From NCBI GenBank assembly GCA_021904315.1, contig CM038916.1, forward strand, positions 11,497,065 through 11,561,064: a DNA stretch of 64,000 nucleotides, written 5' to 3'. A program made the translations under genes and the position numbers. This stretch comes from Sphagnum magellanicum (taxonomy: Eukaryota; Streptophyta; Sphagnopsida; Sphagnales; Sphagnaceae). The notes under the pieces were generated by a model. It had not been told where the DNA came from. It did no database searches and saw nothing but the letters and a program-made list of their open reading frames with translations. Positions 42,384-55,919 of this stretch are shown piece by piece (the first letter of the stretch is position 1; each line of letters opens with the position of its first letter).

Positions 42384-44318
42384 TACTACGTCACAAGAAG
42401 AAAAACTATCTTTTGCAATTTGTCTTATGCAACTACAAGTGTTTTATGCAATTAAAAAATGTCGCATGCAATTATTTTTTTGTTGCATGTGACATGTGCT
42501 TGTGCAGCATATATGCAACTATATATTTGTGAATTTTTCATGGTGTTGTAAATGTCATTTTGTGATTGTGGTCCTATTTTTCATTTTTTGGTCATTTAAA
42601 AATCTTTTAATTGTTTATTTTATTATTATTTTTTATCTTCATGGTCATTTTTTGATTGTCGAACATATATTCTAGTTTTTTTTATCATGGTTTTTTGTTA
42701 TGCAAATAAGATGAACAACAATACTTGGAATTCACAAGGGCCAACATTGTGGTCAACCTTGTTGAATTAAACATTGAAATAGGGATTACTAGTGCATTTG
42801 ACCAGTAGATGATGACATGGTAATAAGAAGGATGATGTCATTTTTTCATTACAAGTTTTCATGCATATGGCATATGCGATTGATGACAAAATGACATGGA
42901 TGTTCAAAATATCATATGAAAATGTGATTAGGATAAAATTATTTCAAATATAATTTTTAAATGATTATGCAAATGATGTGGACAAAATGATTTGTCATTA
43001 CACACATAATGCAATCATAAAATTATTTTACAATGATTCAAAAATGACTATAAATATATGTTCACACATAAGGAATTTGAACATGTAGGGAACTGATTTC
43101 AAGTAATATTATACATATAAGTAATATAAAAAATTTAATTATATATATTTTGAATATATTTGATATATGCATATAAATAAATATTACAAAATTATATTAA
43201 AATATATGTGTAAATTCAATAAAATTTATAATTTAAGAAAATCATTATTTTAGATTATAATTAATATATGTAAATTAAATATATAAATAAAGTTAATATG
43301 ACTAATATAAAAAATATATTTATATTTTGATTTGTGATCCATTTATAAATATTTTATGTGGATAAATTTTATGGATTCATATGTTTGAATTAAAATTTAT
43401 TAATAAAATAATGATATATTGGAAGAAATTTTGTATAATATAAATTCATAAATCAAATGAAGGTTTAATATATGAAAGATATATTTTATTTATTCTTATA
43501 CTACTCACAAAAGTTTTTCCATTTACAAATCATGTGTTTGAATTTATTTTTTCCAAATAGTGATCATTGAAATATTATTTAGTAACAAAATTCAAATTTT
43601 GTTCTTTTGAAATAATTCAGATTTTTACATATATAATAATAATAATTTGTGTACATTATTGAAGGAACTGTATGAATAAGTTATTTCATTTGGACAATTT
43701 ATCAATAATATATGAATCATCAAATTTGAAATTGTGTGTAATGTTTAAATGAAGTATGGTTTATGAGTGTTTACACAACAAGTGAGGTGACTTGCCAATT
43801 TAGGAATTGAATTTCATCATTGGGGTACAAGGATCAAATTTCACAAATGACACTGTTGTGGTCAATGACAGAATATTGACTGAATATTCCACACTTAATT
43901 AGAATACCTAGGTTAGATGATTATTTGAGTAGATTAGGTGGTCTACTTAGCCATTTAAATTAGCTTTTAACCTATATTAGGTGGTGACACATGTTAACAA
44001 TTGATATGATGAAAAATAATGGAAATGAAAATATATTTTATTATATACATTAAAATAATATCAATTATTATAATATGAATAATAAAAATCAATTACAAAA
44101 TGATTAAATTATGACCAATGATTTCACATATGTCTTTTATGACTAATGAATGAAATGTGTCACGTCATTGACACATCATTGTGTCACATCATGTCCAAAA
44201 TGACTATTGTCCTCAATGACTTGTCCATAATGACTTTAAGGCTATGAGTCATTTTAATCCTTTATGATTGGAATACCAATCATAAACTTAGTCATATATT
44301 TGAAGATTTTTTCTAGTG
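42384..44318. mobile_element. CACTA-like non-autonomous element, copy A
   Basis: The right end is ttttttctagtg (44,307-44,318), the inverted form of a CACTAGAAAAAA terminus. The left end is approximate, at tactac...acaagaagaaaaac (about 42,384). Subterminal segments are rich in gcaact / gtcgcatg-type short motifs in both orientations, typical of CACTA subterminal repeats. The interior is AT-rich without a transposase. The right half matches copy B (48.2-49.65 kb) along its length. Confidence 0.5.
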
Positions 44319-45650
44319 AAATTTGCATATTAATTTAATGTCATTCCCACATTGTTAGTTTTTGAAACAAATTTAGGATACTTAAACCATAAACCTAAAC
44401 ATAAAACATAAACCTTATATGATAAACCTAAATTAGACCTTGAACTAACCTTATAATGAAAAAGTTTAATTAATTTCTAAAAAATAATTTGGCAACTTTT
44501 TTACATTTGTTGTAATCACATTATTTTTCATTAAATCCAACAAATGTATTAATAAAAATAATTCATTATCATTTGGTGTTTTCATTTTTCATTTTTCACA
44601 CATTAACAATATTTCAAACATGTGAATGTAGCCCAAGCAATATTTTCACACACATGCTTTTTGAAGCAACCAATGAATGGAGCTGTTTTGCAAAACTCAT
44701 GTTTACACCTTATACATCATTGATTAATTTTTAGCAAACACATTAATGTAATTTGACCAAGTTCAAGTTGTTTGTCATGTCTGACCATTTGTCACAATTT
44801 TTGTCCAAAGAGGACAAAACCTTTGTCATATATGGATTATTTCATAACAATTCATTCAACAATTTGGAATTTGATTTTTGAAAGCATTCATTTCTTTCTA
44901 TATTCTACTTCTAGGGACATTGTAATCACAAAAACTCAATTCCAAAAATAGAAATTGTGGATTTGTGAAGGATTCATGCCACAAAGAAATAAAAGAGAAA
45001 ATGGAAAATGCACATGAGGAAGAAGGCAATGATATTATGAGTATGTCTTGTGAATATGTAATGGAAGCTCCACAATGTTAGAACTTTAAAAAGTTTATCT
45101 TCATCACTTTATTCTTTCAATAAACTTTTCATTATAGTTAAACAAACAACTCCGATTTACAACTTTGATTTCAATGTTATAATATTTAATTTTTGGGTTT
45201 TTACTTACAGGTCCATAAGTTATTATATATTAATCACCAATATAATTTTTATGCCATCACAAGTCATATATATATATATCACAAATGTTAGGATGAAACA
45301 TTTAAAGTTGATTTATGGTCTTATGATATGATATTGGACATGTTTACATCGATGATTATTTGATTGTTGATGAAGTTATGTGCAAAAAATTAAAGATAAT
45401 CAATTTCATAAAATCAAATTTCAATAATGGAATCTAAACTTCATTCACTAGACTAGAAAACAGGGTATTTTTTGATTGGAAAATCTAATAAAGAAATATT
45501 CAATTTGGATAGGTGTAAAAGAGACCACTCCATCATTTTAGACAAGTCAATTTTGACATGTCTGTTGTGAATGGGGTGGTTTTTTTTATTAGCAAAGTAT
45601 GGACCATTTGACTAGTAATTTTGATTAATCAAATTTTTTCCCAGATAAAA
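44319..45650. other. AT-rich spacer
   Basis: No gene or clear repeat is recognised. A short (at)n tract lies at about 45,268-45,280. Confidence 0.45.
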
Positions 45651-45654
45651 AAAT

Positions 45655-45985
45655 TTGTTGCAAGTAAATAGGTAGGTCATAAAAAGGCAAGTAAGTAGGT
45701 GGTAGCTTACCCTACCCTACCTTATTTTATTTGACCTACCTTAACCTAACCTAGTATATCCTACCTAACCTACCCTACATAGCCTTTTAAGCATGTACAT
45801 AAGTTATAATGTTAGGAATTAAACCCTTGACCTCCCCAATGATTATATTGACACTTCACTAAAAGATTATGAGGTATGAAGGTATGTAGGTTATAGGAAA
45901 TAGGTGGGTGGGTGGGTGCGTGGGTAAGTAAGTAGGTTGTAAAATTATAAGTGGGAGGTAGGAAGTAAGTATGTAATAGGCATAC
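45655..45985. repeat. GGTAGGTA/CCTACCTA-rich tract 1
   Basis: The tract alternates between GTAGGT-type and CCTACC-type short motifs (for example accctaccctacc near 45,710 and ggtgggtgggtg near 45,904). It therefore contains both orientations and can fold back. Related tracts are at about 34,130-34,260 and 58,105-58,340, and weaker ones near 14,160, 48,240 and 49,200. Confidence 0.6.
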
Positions 45986-48240
45986 AATGTCCCATTTGAT
46001 TAGAGAGCATTGGTCATTTTGATTAATGATGTCAATTTCTTATGTTCAAATTGATTGGATGTCCCATTTGACTAAAAACCATTGGCCATTTTGATTAGGG
46101 CTGTCTAATTTGACTAGATGTATTGGTAAATAAGTCACTATTTAATCAAGTTGAGTGGTCAAAAAGTACATGCTTTGGGCCTTTAGTCAAAATGGATATG
46201 TCCATTAATAAAAAAAGACCAATTAGTCAATTTGAACCATTTGAAAAACCATGTTTTATAGTAGCAATGCATTTGCATTTTTAAAGGTTTTTCCATTTTT
46301 TTTTCTTTTGTTTTTATTTTCCTTTTTAGGTTTTTGTTTATTAGTACACATTTTTTCTTCATTTGTCCAAAGCTTGAATTGTGAAAGATATAGTTTTCTT
46401 ACTAGCTTTGTTTTAGTATTTAGTGGGTTAGTAAAAAAATCATTCAGGAAATGTGTTATGTGATCTTATGTTAATGCTTACAACCTTTGTTGTCAACTCA
46501 CATAAACCAAACAATATAATACCATTTTAACATAATGCTTACCATTTAAAAAGGATGTTGACTTTGTTACGCTTTAACCTACCCCTTAAATTATGATCCC
46601 GATGACATAAACCCAAGGATGTTACATTTATATGGTTAGGGTTTCTTCACTCACAAAAAATGTTTCATAGGGGCGACATAACTTGGGCACATTATGAACA
46701 CAACAAAAGTGGTCTATCAATCATCAATTTGATTTTAGCATTACAAACACAACATGGGATGATTAGTGATCAAATCCAACACATTTGCAATAATGTTAAT
46801 TTCATATAACCTATCCCCAATTAAACCCATGTTGGGCATGTATTAAATTTTTTTGATACTCACTAGATTTGGTTTTCACAAAATAATTTACAAAATGTTT
46901 TCATTTTCATTTTTCTTAATTTAAAATATTAATACACCAAGGCGAGGTATCAATATTTAAAAAAAAAAAGAATCAGTTCTTAGAATGTTGGTTCTCATAA
47001 ATTTGAAATAATCAATTATCATTTGATGATTCTCATAAACTAGTTATTATTTATTTTCAAATCAAAGTACATAGCAAAATTATAAACAATTTTTTGATTT
47101 AATTCCTTTAAAAAAATCATAAAAAATAGAATCATTTGTAATGTAAGGTAAACACAACACCATAACCTTGGTCATATAGGGTGAGATTAAAAAAACCTGT
47201 AAAAAATACATTAACATTCAATTGGGGTTGAAGCTTTAAAAACTATCAATTTTTGTGATAGATTGAGTTTCATCTTATATTTCCTTTTTTTGAATGCCTC
47301 CATTGTTGTTACATATATTTTCATTGTTCTTATTTGTATAACTATTATAATTACTCTTGAACCTTATGCATTAAATGCAACATTGTGTAGTAAACCTTAT
47401 ACATAATACTTTGAAATCTTGATTTGGGTAAAGAGTTAACTTTATTTCATTCAAGTTTCAATAGTTTAAATTTTTTCCTTGAGTCAGTTTTCACTAGCTA
47501 ATCTTTCACACAATTGAGAACTAGTAATCACGTTTTCAATCAAGGTATCATTCAAAGTGATACCTTTGAAGGGTTTAAATAAGGATACCCGAATACCCAA
47601 GTGATACCTATTGGTATTTTTGATACCCACCCAACATTGCCATTACAAGGAATTCTATCCATTCTAACTCACACATTTGTGACTTGTGTCCAAATTGACC
47701 TTTTTCCAACCATTGATGTGACTATCCTTTGTGGCACCATGGAAGAAATGATTGTAGTCATAAAAACGACTAAGAAATGGTTTGTAGTTGCATATGCAAC
47801 TATGACTTATGACCAATGTCTGTTTGGATGATAGGGAAGATGAAAAATGAACTTATATCATCTATTTCTAGTGGCATTTCAAAATAGATGAAAATGTAGT
47901 TGTTTTTGTGCCTTTGGACATGGTTCATAGGCTAGTAGACACTTTGTGGCATCTTATTCAACTTCAATTATGACTTTAAATCCTAATTACAAATGTACAT
48001 GTAAATAAATGTAACAAAAATGAATTAACCAATGCAATTGTTGGATTTAGTGGTCTAATTATTTTCTTTAGTTTTTTTGAATGAACTAACCATTAAATGT
48101 GTAGTAGGGTTTAGTAGGTTTGTGAAACTTTAGAAGACCCATGACACTAGTAGATATGCACCATGGTCCATTATTTGGAAATTCTAACTTTAAATTTTAT
48201 CATATTGATATATTGTAGTGTTTTTAAATTAGTTCATTAA
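45986..48240. other. AT-rich spacer
   Basis: No gene is recognised. The open frames at 46,251-46,463 and 47,601-47,831 are low-complexity or motif-free. Short near-direct repeats of a gtcccatttgact-type phrase occur at about 45,990-46,130. Confidence 0.45.
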
Positions 48241-49653
48241 TTAGGTAGGCTAGGTAATAGGTAGTAGGGTTAATTTATGATCCATTTATAAACATTATAT
48301 GTGACTAAATTATATATCACATATCACAATTAGTTTTTGTTGGTACAATTATGATATATTATTAAAAATATATAATATAACTTTAAAAATCAAATAGAGG
48401 TTTGAGATGTGAAATATATATATATTTACATAAATTTTTTAATCATAATTTTAAGTAAAAGAAAATTATAAGTGTAAAAGTAATAAAATTTATAATGCCA
48501 TTAAATCAATTATATGGAATTATTTAATATTTAAAAATATAAATTAAATTTCTAGATTAATCTTTTAGATGAGAAATAATATGTTTAATATAAAAATTTT
48601 AATTATTTATATCCATTTATAAATATTATATTGAATAAATTATATATCACAAATTAAAATTAAATTTTATTGTTAAAATTATGATATTCAAAATCAAATT
48701 TGTATAATATAACTTTTAGAATCAAATGAAGGTTTATGATACAAAATCAATAATTTTATTTGTTATTATATTATCCATTAAAAAATTCCATTTATAAATC
48801 ATGTACTTGAATTAATTATTTCCAAAGAATGGTCATTGAATTGGTATTCAATTGGTATTCAATAATGAAATTCAAGTATTTTCCTTTCAATTTAGTTTAC
48901 AGTTTTGGAAAAAAAAAAATAGTTGTGTACATTATTGAAAAAAATTTAAGATTAAACTTTAAATCTTGTCATTTGGACAAAATATGAATAAGACATTAAA
49001 TATAAAAAAATATTTTTTTGTACAATGTTTTAAATTGAATAAGGTAAATAAAATGCACATTACTATAATGTCACAAAAAGTGGGGTGGCTTGGTGGAAAA
49101 TGAATTGATTTCCATGCTTCAAGTTCAAAAATTAATTCTCACAAATGACATGGGTTATGTGGTCAATGGTGATAAGTTGACCAAATATTCCTTATCTACA
49201 TAACCTACTAAGTAGATTAAGTGGCTTACCTAATAACTTAAATTAGGTTTTAACCTAACCTAAGTAATTGCACGTGTCAACAATTCACAAGTTGAAATTA
49301 ATGAAATTATTAATAATATAACATATATAAATACAGAAATAATAATTTAAATATTGATTTTAAATAATAAATATTTTAAAAATATTGATATAAATAATGC
49401 GACTACATTGTTTAATCATAGAAGGAGTTGCAAAACAATAATGCCATGTAAGCTAATTTGGATGGATGAGATGTTCATGTAAATCACATCTTTATGCGAC
49501 TACCATTATGACTCAGTGCCATGTATTATTTTTTGTGATTGAAATTTTATGCAGCTTGTCTAAGGTAACTAAAACAAATTATAATCACATGTGGCATTTA
49601 TGACTAAAAATAGTTGGAAAATCTAGTTGTTAATATGCAAATTTTTTGTAGTG
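48241..49653. mobile_element. CACTA-like non-autonomous element, copy B (left end unresolved)
   Basis: The right end attttttgtagtg (49,641-49,653) is the inverted form of the CACTACAAAAAAT terminus typical of CACTA elements. Interior blocks match copy A in the same order and orientation: tccatttataaatattat, aatcaaatgaaggttta, gtgtacattattgaa, then the gtggtcaatg / agtagattaagtgg / taggttttaacct block near 49,160-49,265. No transposase frame is seen. Confidence 0.55.
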
Positions 49654-49930
49654 TGAGTTAACCCATAATCATTATGTTTGGGCAAAACAAGGTTAAATAG
49701 GACCTACACAATGGTTAGAATTGGGTGGTAGTCTTATGCCATGCTTAACCAATAACCACACTAGTCATAAACCCTAAGGTTCATTGTGGTAATGAAGGCA
49801 TGTGTGAGAAGGCACATAATCTTTCACCTTGGGTTTTCCATCATGTAATATACACATTTTTTAAAGATTAACCTAAGAGCTTATGTTCACTCACTATATT
49901 GTTGGCTAGTGGCACACAATTCATGAACCT

Positions 49931-50100
49931 CATGAACATAATGATATCAAACATGCACACCAAACAAACACAAGTGGAAATGCACAAATCATGCAACATA
50001 AATCTTCACTTTTATCATGAACACAATGATAGCAAACATGCACACCAAACAAACACAAGTGGAAATGCATAAATCATGCAACATAAATCTTCACTTTAAA
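49931..50100. repeat. 85-bp tandem duplication
   Basis: Two adjacent copies start at catgaacataatgata (49,931) and catgaacacaatgata (50,016) and differ at only a few positions. This suggests a recent duplication in otherwise old sequence. Confidence 0.85.
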
Positions 50101-52055
50101 TGATTTTTGCACATGAATCACAATAGGATTCAAAAGTCTCCTTGTTTGCTAATGGCATGGCACTCCACCACATGTTAGTAATGGGGATGGGTGCTTATTT
50201 GGCAAAAATGGGAAAAAAATTCAAGACAAGGTTGTTGACTCGTCTTGCATGACCACATAGTTCCAATTCAAAACCTTGTGTTTTAAAAGTTGGTTACATC
50301 ATTACACACACATAAATCTCCTCTCTAAAAATTTAGTGTCGCAAATGGTTCTCCATTCCAACTTTGTATAGATAAGATGTGACTATTCCAAAAAAAAAAT
50401 TCCTTAAATTATTCTTCAATGAATAGCTTGCAAAATTTGAGAGGTTTTTGCTTGTGAAGTTCTTCACCAACGTATAACTTGGAAAAAATGTATGAAGGTG
50501 TTTGCCAATGAATAATTCGAAAACCAAAATCTCTTGCCTACAAAAGTGTTTATCAACGAACAATTAAAAAATTTGAGCCTTTTTTTTATGGACTTACTTA
50601 TAAACAAAAAAATTTTAAATCCAAAATTTTATGAAATGAAAATCTTTGAATGAATGGAATATTCTAACTAGACAAAATATTTTGATTACAAATGAACATT
50701 TACCAACATGGATGAAAATTATTGAAAAAATTAAGAAGTAAAAAATGTGGGTGGTTTGAATAGGTCCTAAACTTGACATATAGGTTTGAAAAGACTTTTA
50801 AAAACAAAAAATAAAAAGGGAAGTCCAGATTAGATTCTTGGGCCCTTTTATCCTAAGCTTGTTTTAAGGTTTGTGAACTTCCAAAAGCTCTCAACCAAAT
50901 CATGTTCAAAGAACTTGGGGGAAAGATTGACGATGATGACTTGAATTCCAAGCTTGCAACCACCTCCTCTTCCTTCCCCCCTTTTTTTCTTTTGTTATTA
51001 GTAAAAACAACCATGCACATGGAAGAAAGCTCCTTAACCACCCCCTCCTTTTGCTCCTCAAATTCTGTAAGAATCTAAGCCCATAACACAAAATGAAAAC
51101 TACATGAAAATGAAAAAATTGCAAAGGAGACAAAACACATTATGCTTTAGAATCTCAAAACACCAAAAATTGATTTATTTATCCTAGTTATCATACACAT
51201 AACTAAAATTAAAATTTTAACAAATAAGTTGATCATTTGTAAGAAGATTATAGAGTGAATCCATAGTAAAATGATTAGTTTAAAATTTCCTTATTGTTTA
51301 ATATTCATATGCATGCAAAACACATTTGATCTTCATTAATTGAAATCAACAATGAAAAAGAATTTGAAGTTGAATAAATCTTGGATTTGCGATTTTATCA
51401 TGAACTTTGAATTACTTAATCCATTAGCATGAATATGACATTAACAAATGTACATGGAAATTAAATTTTAATTTAATTAATGCATCGTAAAAACTTTGAA
51501 AGTCTTGTCATCATTGGAACATGCACACAAATATTTAAAAGAAGTAGATAATAAAAAAAATTAAAAACTAAATTTGGTAATAGATTGTTTTAGAAAAAGT
51601 TTTTACAAGAATAGTTGACAAAATTTTTTAACAACAAAGTCAACAAAAGTTTTTTAAAATGTGGGACTATTGGAAGTTTGTAAAAGATTATTTTTAAAAA
51701 ATGGACATAATTGTTTAAAAGATTTCAATGAATTTTTGGAATGTTTCATGAAAGAATATAAATAAAGGTTTAAAGGGAAATATCACGTTTCAATTTCATC
51801 AATGCAAATTGTGGTTTTTGTATTTTTAGTTCATTTCATGCTTAATTTGATTAATATTCATATTAGCATTAATATAATTAATGAAATTTAGCTATGGGTG
51901 TTGTTTGCAATTACAAAAACTAGTTGTAAATACAATTGTTGACACATGATTAAATTGTTAAGTACAAATCAAGTGATGTATTATAATTGTTAAATAATGA
52001 TTTTGATTAAAAATAAGTTTTTTTACATAAACATGAATAAGTACTTATTGATGTC
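50101..52055. other. AT-rich spacer
   Basis: No gene is recognised. The minus-strand frames at 50,333-50,563 and 50,853-51,133 are short and motif-free. Confidence 0.45.
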
Positions 52056-52069
52056 AATTAAAATGTTCT

Positions 52070-52540
52070 ATTGTGGGTTTAACCATATGTGTGGCCTATA
52101 GGTTTAGCTATATGTTTAAACTTTGGGTTTAACCAAACTTTTAATCATGTATGTTTAACCATAAGTTTAAACCCTAGGGTTAACCATATGTTTAGTCCTA
52201 TAGGTTTAGATAATGTTTAAACTTTAAGTTTCACCAAAGTTTTAGCCATGTATGTTTAGCCATATCTGTGGCCTTTAGATTTTTGCCATTTGTGTGCCAT
52301 CTAGGTTTTAGTTATGTGTACAACTTTTAAGTTTGGCTAAAAGGGTAGCAAATATGTTTTTCCTAAGGTTTAATCATACGTTTTGCCTTTACATTTAACC
52401 ATATATTAATTAGCCTTTAGGTTTAGCCACATGTTTAACCTAATATTTAACCATAGTATGTTGAACAATTATGTTTAACCATATGCCTTATCACATCAAA
52501 TGTTTAGCCATATCCCTTGTTTGTTTAGCCAAGTTTATAA
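52070..52540. repeat. Degenerate array of tttaaccatatgttta-type motifs
   Basis: Variants of g-tttaaccatatg-tttaa / gtttagccatatg recur at least 15 times at roughly 20-40 bp spacing, with interspersed aaccctaggg-like and cctttaggttta phrases. The motif partly resembles decayed TTTAGGG but does not match plant telomere repeats. No coding capacity. Confidence 0.65.
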
Positions 52541-52699
52541 AAATTCATGTGATTTCACACATTTTAATCTAGTTTATATGGGTTTAATCAAGTTTTATCA
52601 AAGTGCTTTAGTTTTAAATCCTTTGTGTGAGTTTAATCAAATTTAGTCAATTTAAACCAAACTTATTTTACATTACGTGGGTTATCTTGAAACAAAAGA

Positions 52700-53200
52700 A
52701 CCTTTACATAACCCCCCCCCTTTTAGTTGAACAACCCAAAAAAAAATTTATAAAAAAAAATCCCATCCACCTACCCAAATGGTTGAACATTTCATTAATA
52801 CGCATTTTTTAAACATCCCCCCCCTCTTGGCCCCCATTCATTTTATAGAAAGAAAAAATATTTTCCCATACACCACCTAAATAGTTGTGCAATTCACCGA
52901 TACACTTTTGTTTCATACATTCCACATTCTTGTGCCCCCTCACCTTCAAGAAGAAAAGGAAAAAGAATCTTTTCCCATACACCCACCTAAATAGTTGGAC
53001 AATTCACCAATACATTTTTTTTTCATACATTCCACCTTGGCCCCCCTCACCCTCAAGAAGAAAGGAATTTTTTTTTTTCCCATACACCCACCCAAATAGT
53101 TGGATAATTCACTAATAGACTTCTTTTTAATACATTTTGTTTTCTTGCACCCCCTCACCTTCAAGAAGAAGGAATTTTTTTCCTTCATACACCTATGAGT
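52700..53200. repeat. Tandem array, unit about 103-109 bp, locus 1
   Basis: Units are marked by cccatacacccacctaaata and caccttcaagaagaaagg. The cccatac/cccatcc landmark falls at about 52,762, 52,865, 52,974, 53,079 and 53,184. The minus strand stays open across several units (52,946-53,221), reading a repeated ELSNYLGGCMGK / FFLKVRGA peptide. The plus strand is also partly open, so coding is unproven. Confidence 0.8.
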
Positions 53201-53602
53201 GATTTGCATGTCTTCCTTCAAGGCCTATAAATATCTCACAATGGGTTCATGGTGGACTATGGTTAATTGGTTGATATTCAATGAGTCATTAGGTTGCATT
53301 TGTAATCTAATGATTTTGATAAAAATGTAAGAATATACATTCACAATGATATGAATTAGGTTGTCACAAAAGAATACCTTAATTTTGGCCAAGGAAGAGT
53401 TCACCCATTTACAAATTGTTGTGATAGACCAAGCTGATTCCTTTATTTCTAATGAATGTCAACTCCACTTCACCCATCCAAAACCATCAAGAATAAGCTT
53501 GTTGGAAAGTTAAGCATTAGGCGTTTATGCTCACCAAGTTTCAACCTTTGCACCATAGTGATGATTGGACCATCCAACCTTCAAGTTATTAATTCTAAAT
53601 AA

Positions 53603-53965
53603 GATTCACAATAGACCTTTTCTATTTCCAACAGTTATATCTCTGCAACATAAGTTTGATGAGGTTGAAATTTGGTATGAAGATGCTTTAAGTATTAATT
53701 TAACATTGTTTTAATTTTTAAATAAATCCATTACTATAATCATGAGCTTTTGAATTTATAACAAAATATCCAAAGACTACATCTAAGTTGGATTCACATC
53801 GTACCCTTTTTATTTCCAACAATTATATTTTTCCAATAAAAGGTTCGATGAGATGGAAATTTTGTGTGAAGATATTTGTAACTAATCTAACATTATTTCA
53901 ATTTTTAAACAAATCTATTATTGCAATCAGGAAATCTTGATTTAAAAATAAAAAGTTTATAAACT
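53603..53965. repeat. 188-bp tandem duplication
   Basis: Two copies start with gattcaca at 53,603 and 53,791 and share tatttccaaca-ttatat, gatgag-tgaaattt and taacatt-tttcaattttta blocks. They are considerably diverged. Confidence 0.7.
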
Positions 53966-54159
53966 ACTTTCAAGGAAGAGAAATTTTGTTCTATCGTAAC
54001 ATTTTCTCCTTTTTAATCTAACATTTCCTTTTTGCCAAAACTCTTTTCCAAGTCCTAAATCCCTTTCTTTTAACACAACCAAAAGATCATACATTTAAGG
54101 AACCACCCATAAAACCCTTACTTGGGCTTGTTTGTTTTTGGCAATGAAAGTTTATGGAA

Positions 54160-54201
54160 ATCCTTACTTCCAATCAATGGATCCTTACTTCCAATCAATG
54201 G
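54160..54201. repeat. 21-bp perfect tandem duplication
   Basis: atccttacttccaatcaatg followed by g occurs twice in direct succession with no mismatch. Confidence 0.9.
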
Positions 54202-55661
54202 CCTCATTTCTTTTCATGAACCAATGGGACTTGAGGATGATTCTATTATCCAATGATGGTTGAGATGAGAATCCTTGTACCCAATGAAAATATTAGAAAG
54301 GTTTCCATCTTCCACTCAAAATAAGATAATAATCCTTATGACCAATGAATTTGGAGGATCTATTTTCTTTTCTTACCTTGGTTATCTTAATGGGCCTTGA
54401 GCTTGATCATTATTAATTCCATTTGTTTGGCCCCAACATCTTAATTTTTCATCCTAATCATTTTTAAATAATTAACTTTTAAAATAATTTACTAAAAGTA
54501 AGAAGTAAACAACTTTTAGATTTGGTTATCCTTGAGATCTTACTTTTATAATTTGTAATGTATTATAATCTTGAATTAAAGCTTTTAATATCATGGTAAA
54601 AAGAATGTAACACCCTTGAAATTGTTAGAAGTCATAAGTTGTGAAGTTGGTTGTTGAAGTGTTTGTTGAAGTCAACGTGGCAATACCCTCCATCTTTTGA
54701 AGTATGTTCATTCCTTCACATGAATTTGAACCTTGTCATCCAATAACTTGGAAGAACCATGATCTATTAAACTAAACACATTTCAAATGTGTGACTTAAT
54801 TGTAAGTAAGGGAACTACCATGTGGTTTGAAAAATAGACTTGAAAAAAAACATGACAATAGACCTTTGTTCAAAAGGGCATAATATTTTCATAAAACTTT
54901 GGAATTTGGTAAATTTACAACTTTTAAAAAGCCAACAACTAGATACATAAATGTGAAAAAATTAAATTTTAATTAATAAAATGTCAATCTATCACACATA
55001 TCTGAATAGGTAGTTATTTAACTATCATATCAGCAAACCCCTTTTAGTTCTAAATGTTTTATCTCTTAAAGAAGTCTAAATGTGCTAAAATTTGATGAAC
55101 ACTTGCTTAAAGGTCCTAATCTACCTTTAGTTAAAATTTTAAGTGATTTCACTGACAAAATTAAGAGATCTTGCATTTTCAGTAACAAGTCCAGAATCTA
55201 ATCATAAGTACCACATTTTCAAGATTGCTTTTAAATGCCTAGACTTCTTCATCCAATTTCCTTTCTACTTTGAATTAGTCAATTTTCTAATCGAGGAAAT
55301 ATGATGCCCCTTTTTCAAGTCATAAAAGAAAAATATTCAACTTTTTTTCACTTCCCCCAAAAACTTTCCTTCAAGAAACATTTCCTCCATTCTTCTTTGG
55401 TGAGTTTTTCCTTCACCCAAAATGACACAACTTCCTTCCATTAATGAAAATGCCTTCAATTTTTCCTTCATCCAATGAAGGTTGAAGAAATCTTCAACCT
55501 TGAATCATGTGAGGATGGGAATGTTTTTTCTCATTTTGATGGACTCATTGATTTTGGATCATAGTTGAATCCATCCATTCAACTTGATCATTTAATTTTT
55601 CATTAGTAAAAATCAGCCAAAATGTAACCATTCCATTTATGACTAGATTTGAGAATATTTG
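54202..55661. other. AT-rich spacer
   Basis: No gene is recognised. Related short phrases (ccaatga, tccttcatcca) recur but without clear periodicity. Confidence 0.4.
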
Positions 55662-55876
55662 CAACTACAAGACGAACTTTCAACTATTTTGGTCATTTTC
55701 ACAATTACGATGCAACTATTAGAAATTTCATCCTATTGGTTGCATTAATTTTACATTTAATTTCATCCATTAATAGGTTAATATGTCCATTAGTCACAAT
55801 AATCACCAAATTAGTTGCATTTTAAAGGTATTCTACAATGACATAGGGGTGTATTTTAATGCATGTACTAAAATTA

Positions 55877-55908
<32 letters not shown>

Positions 55909-55919
55909 AATACGCATAC

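Noticed and set aside
47601..47831. 76-codon plus-strand open frame
   Set aside because: No motif, AT-rich surroundings and no splice partners. Likely chance, near the unresolved left end of CACTA-like copy B.
52885..53115. Plus-strand open frame across the 105-bp array
   Set aside because: Competes with an equally open minus-strand frame. Openness on both strands points to base composition rather than coding.
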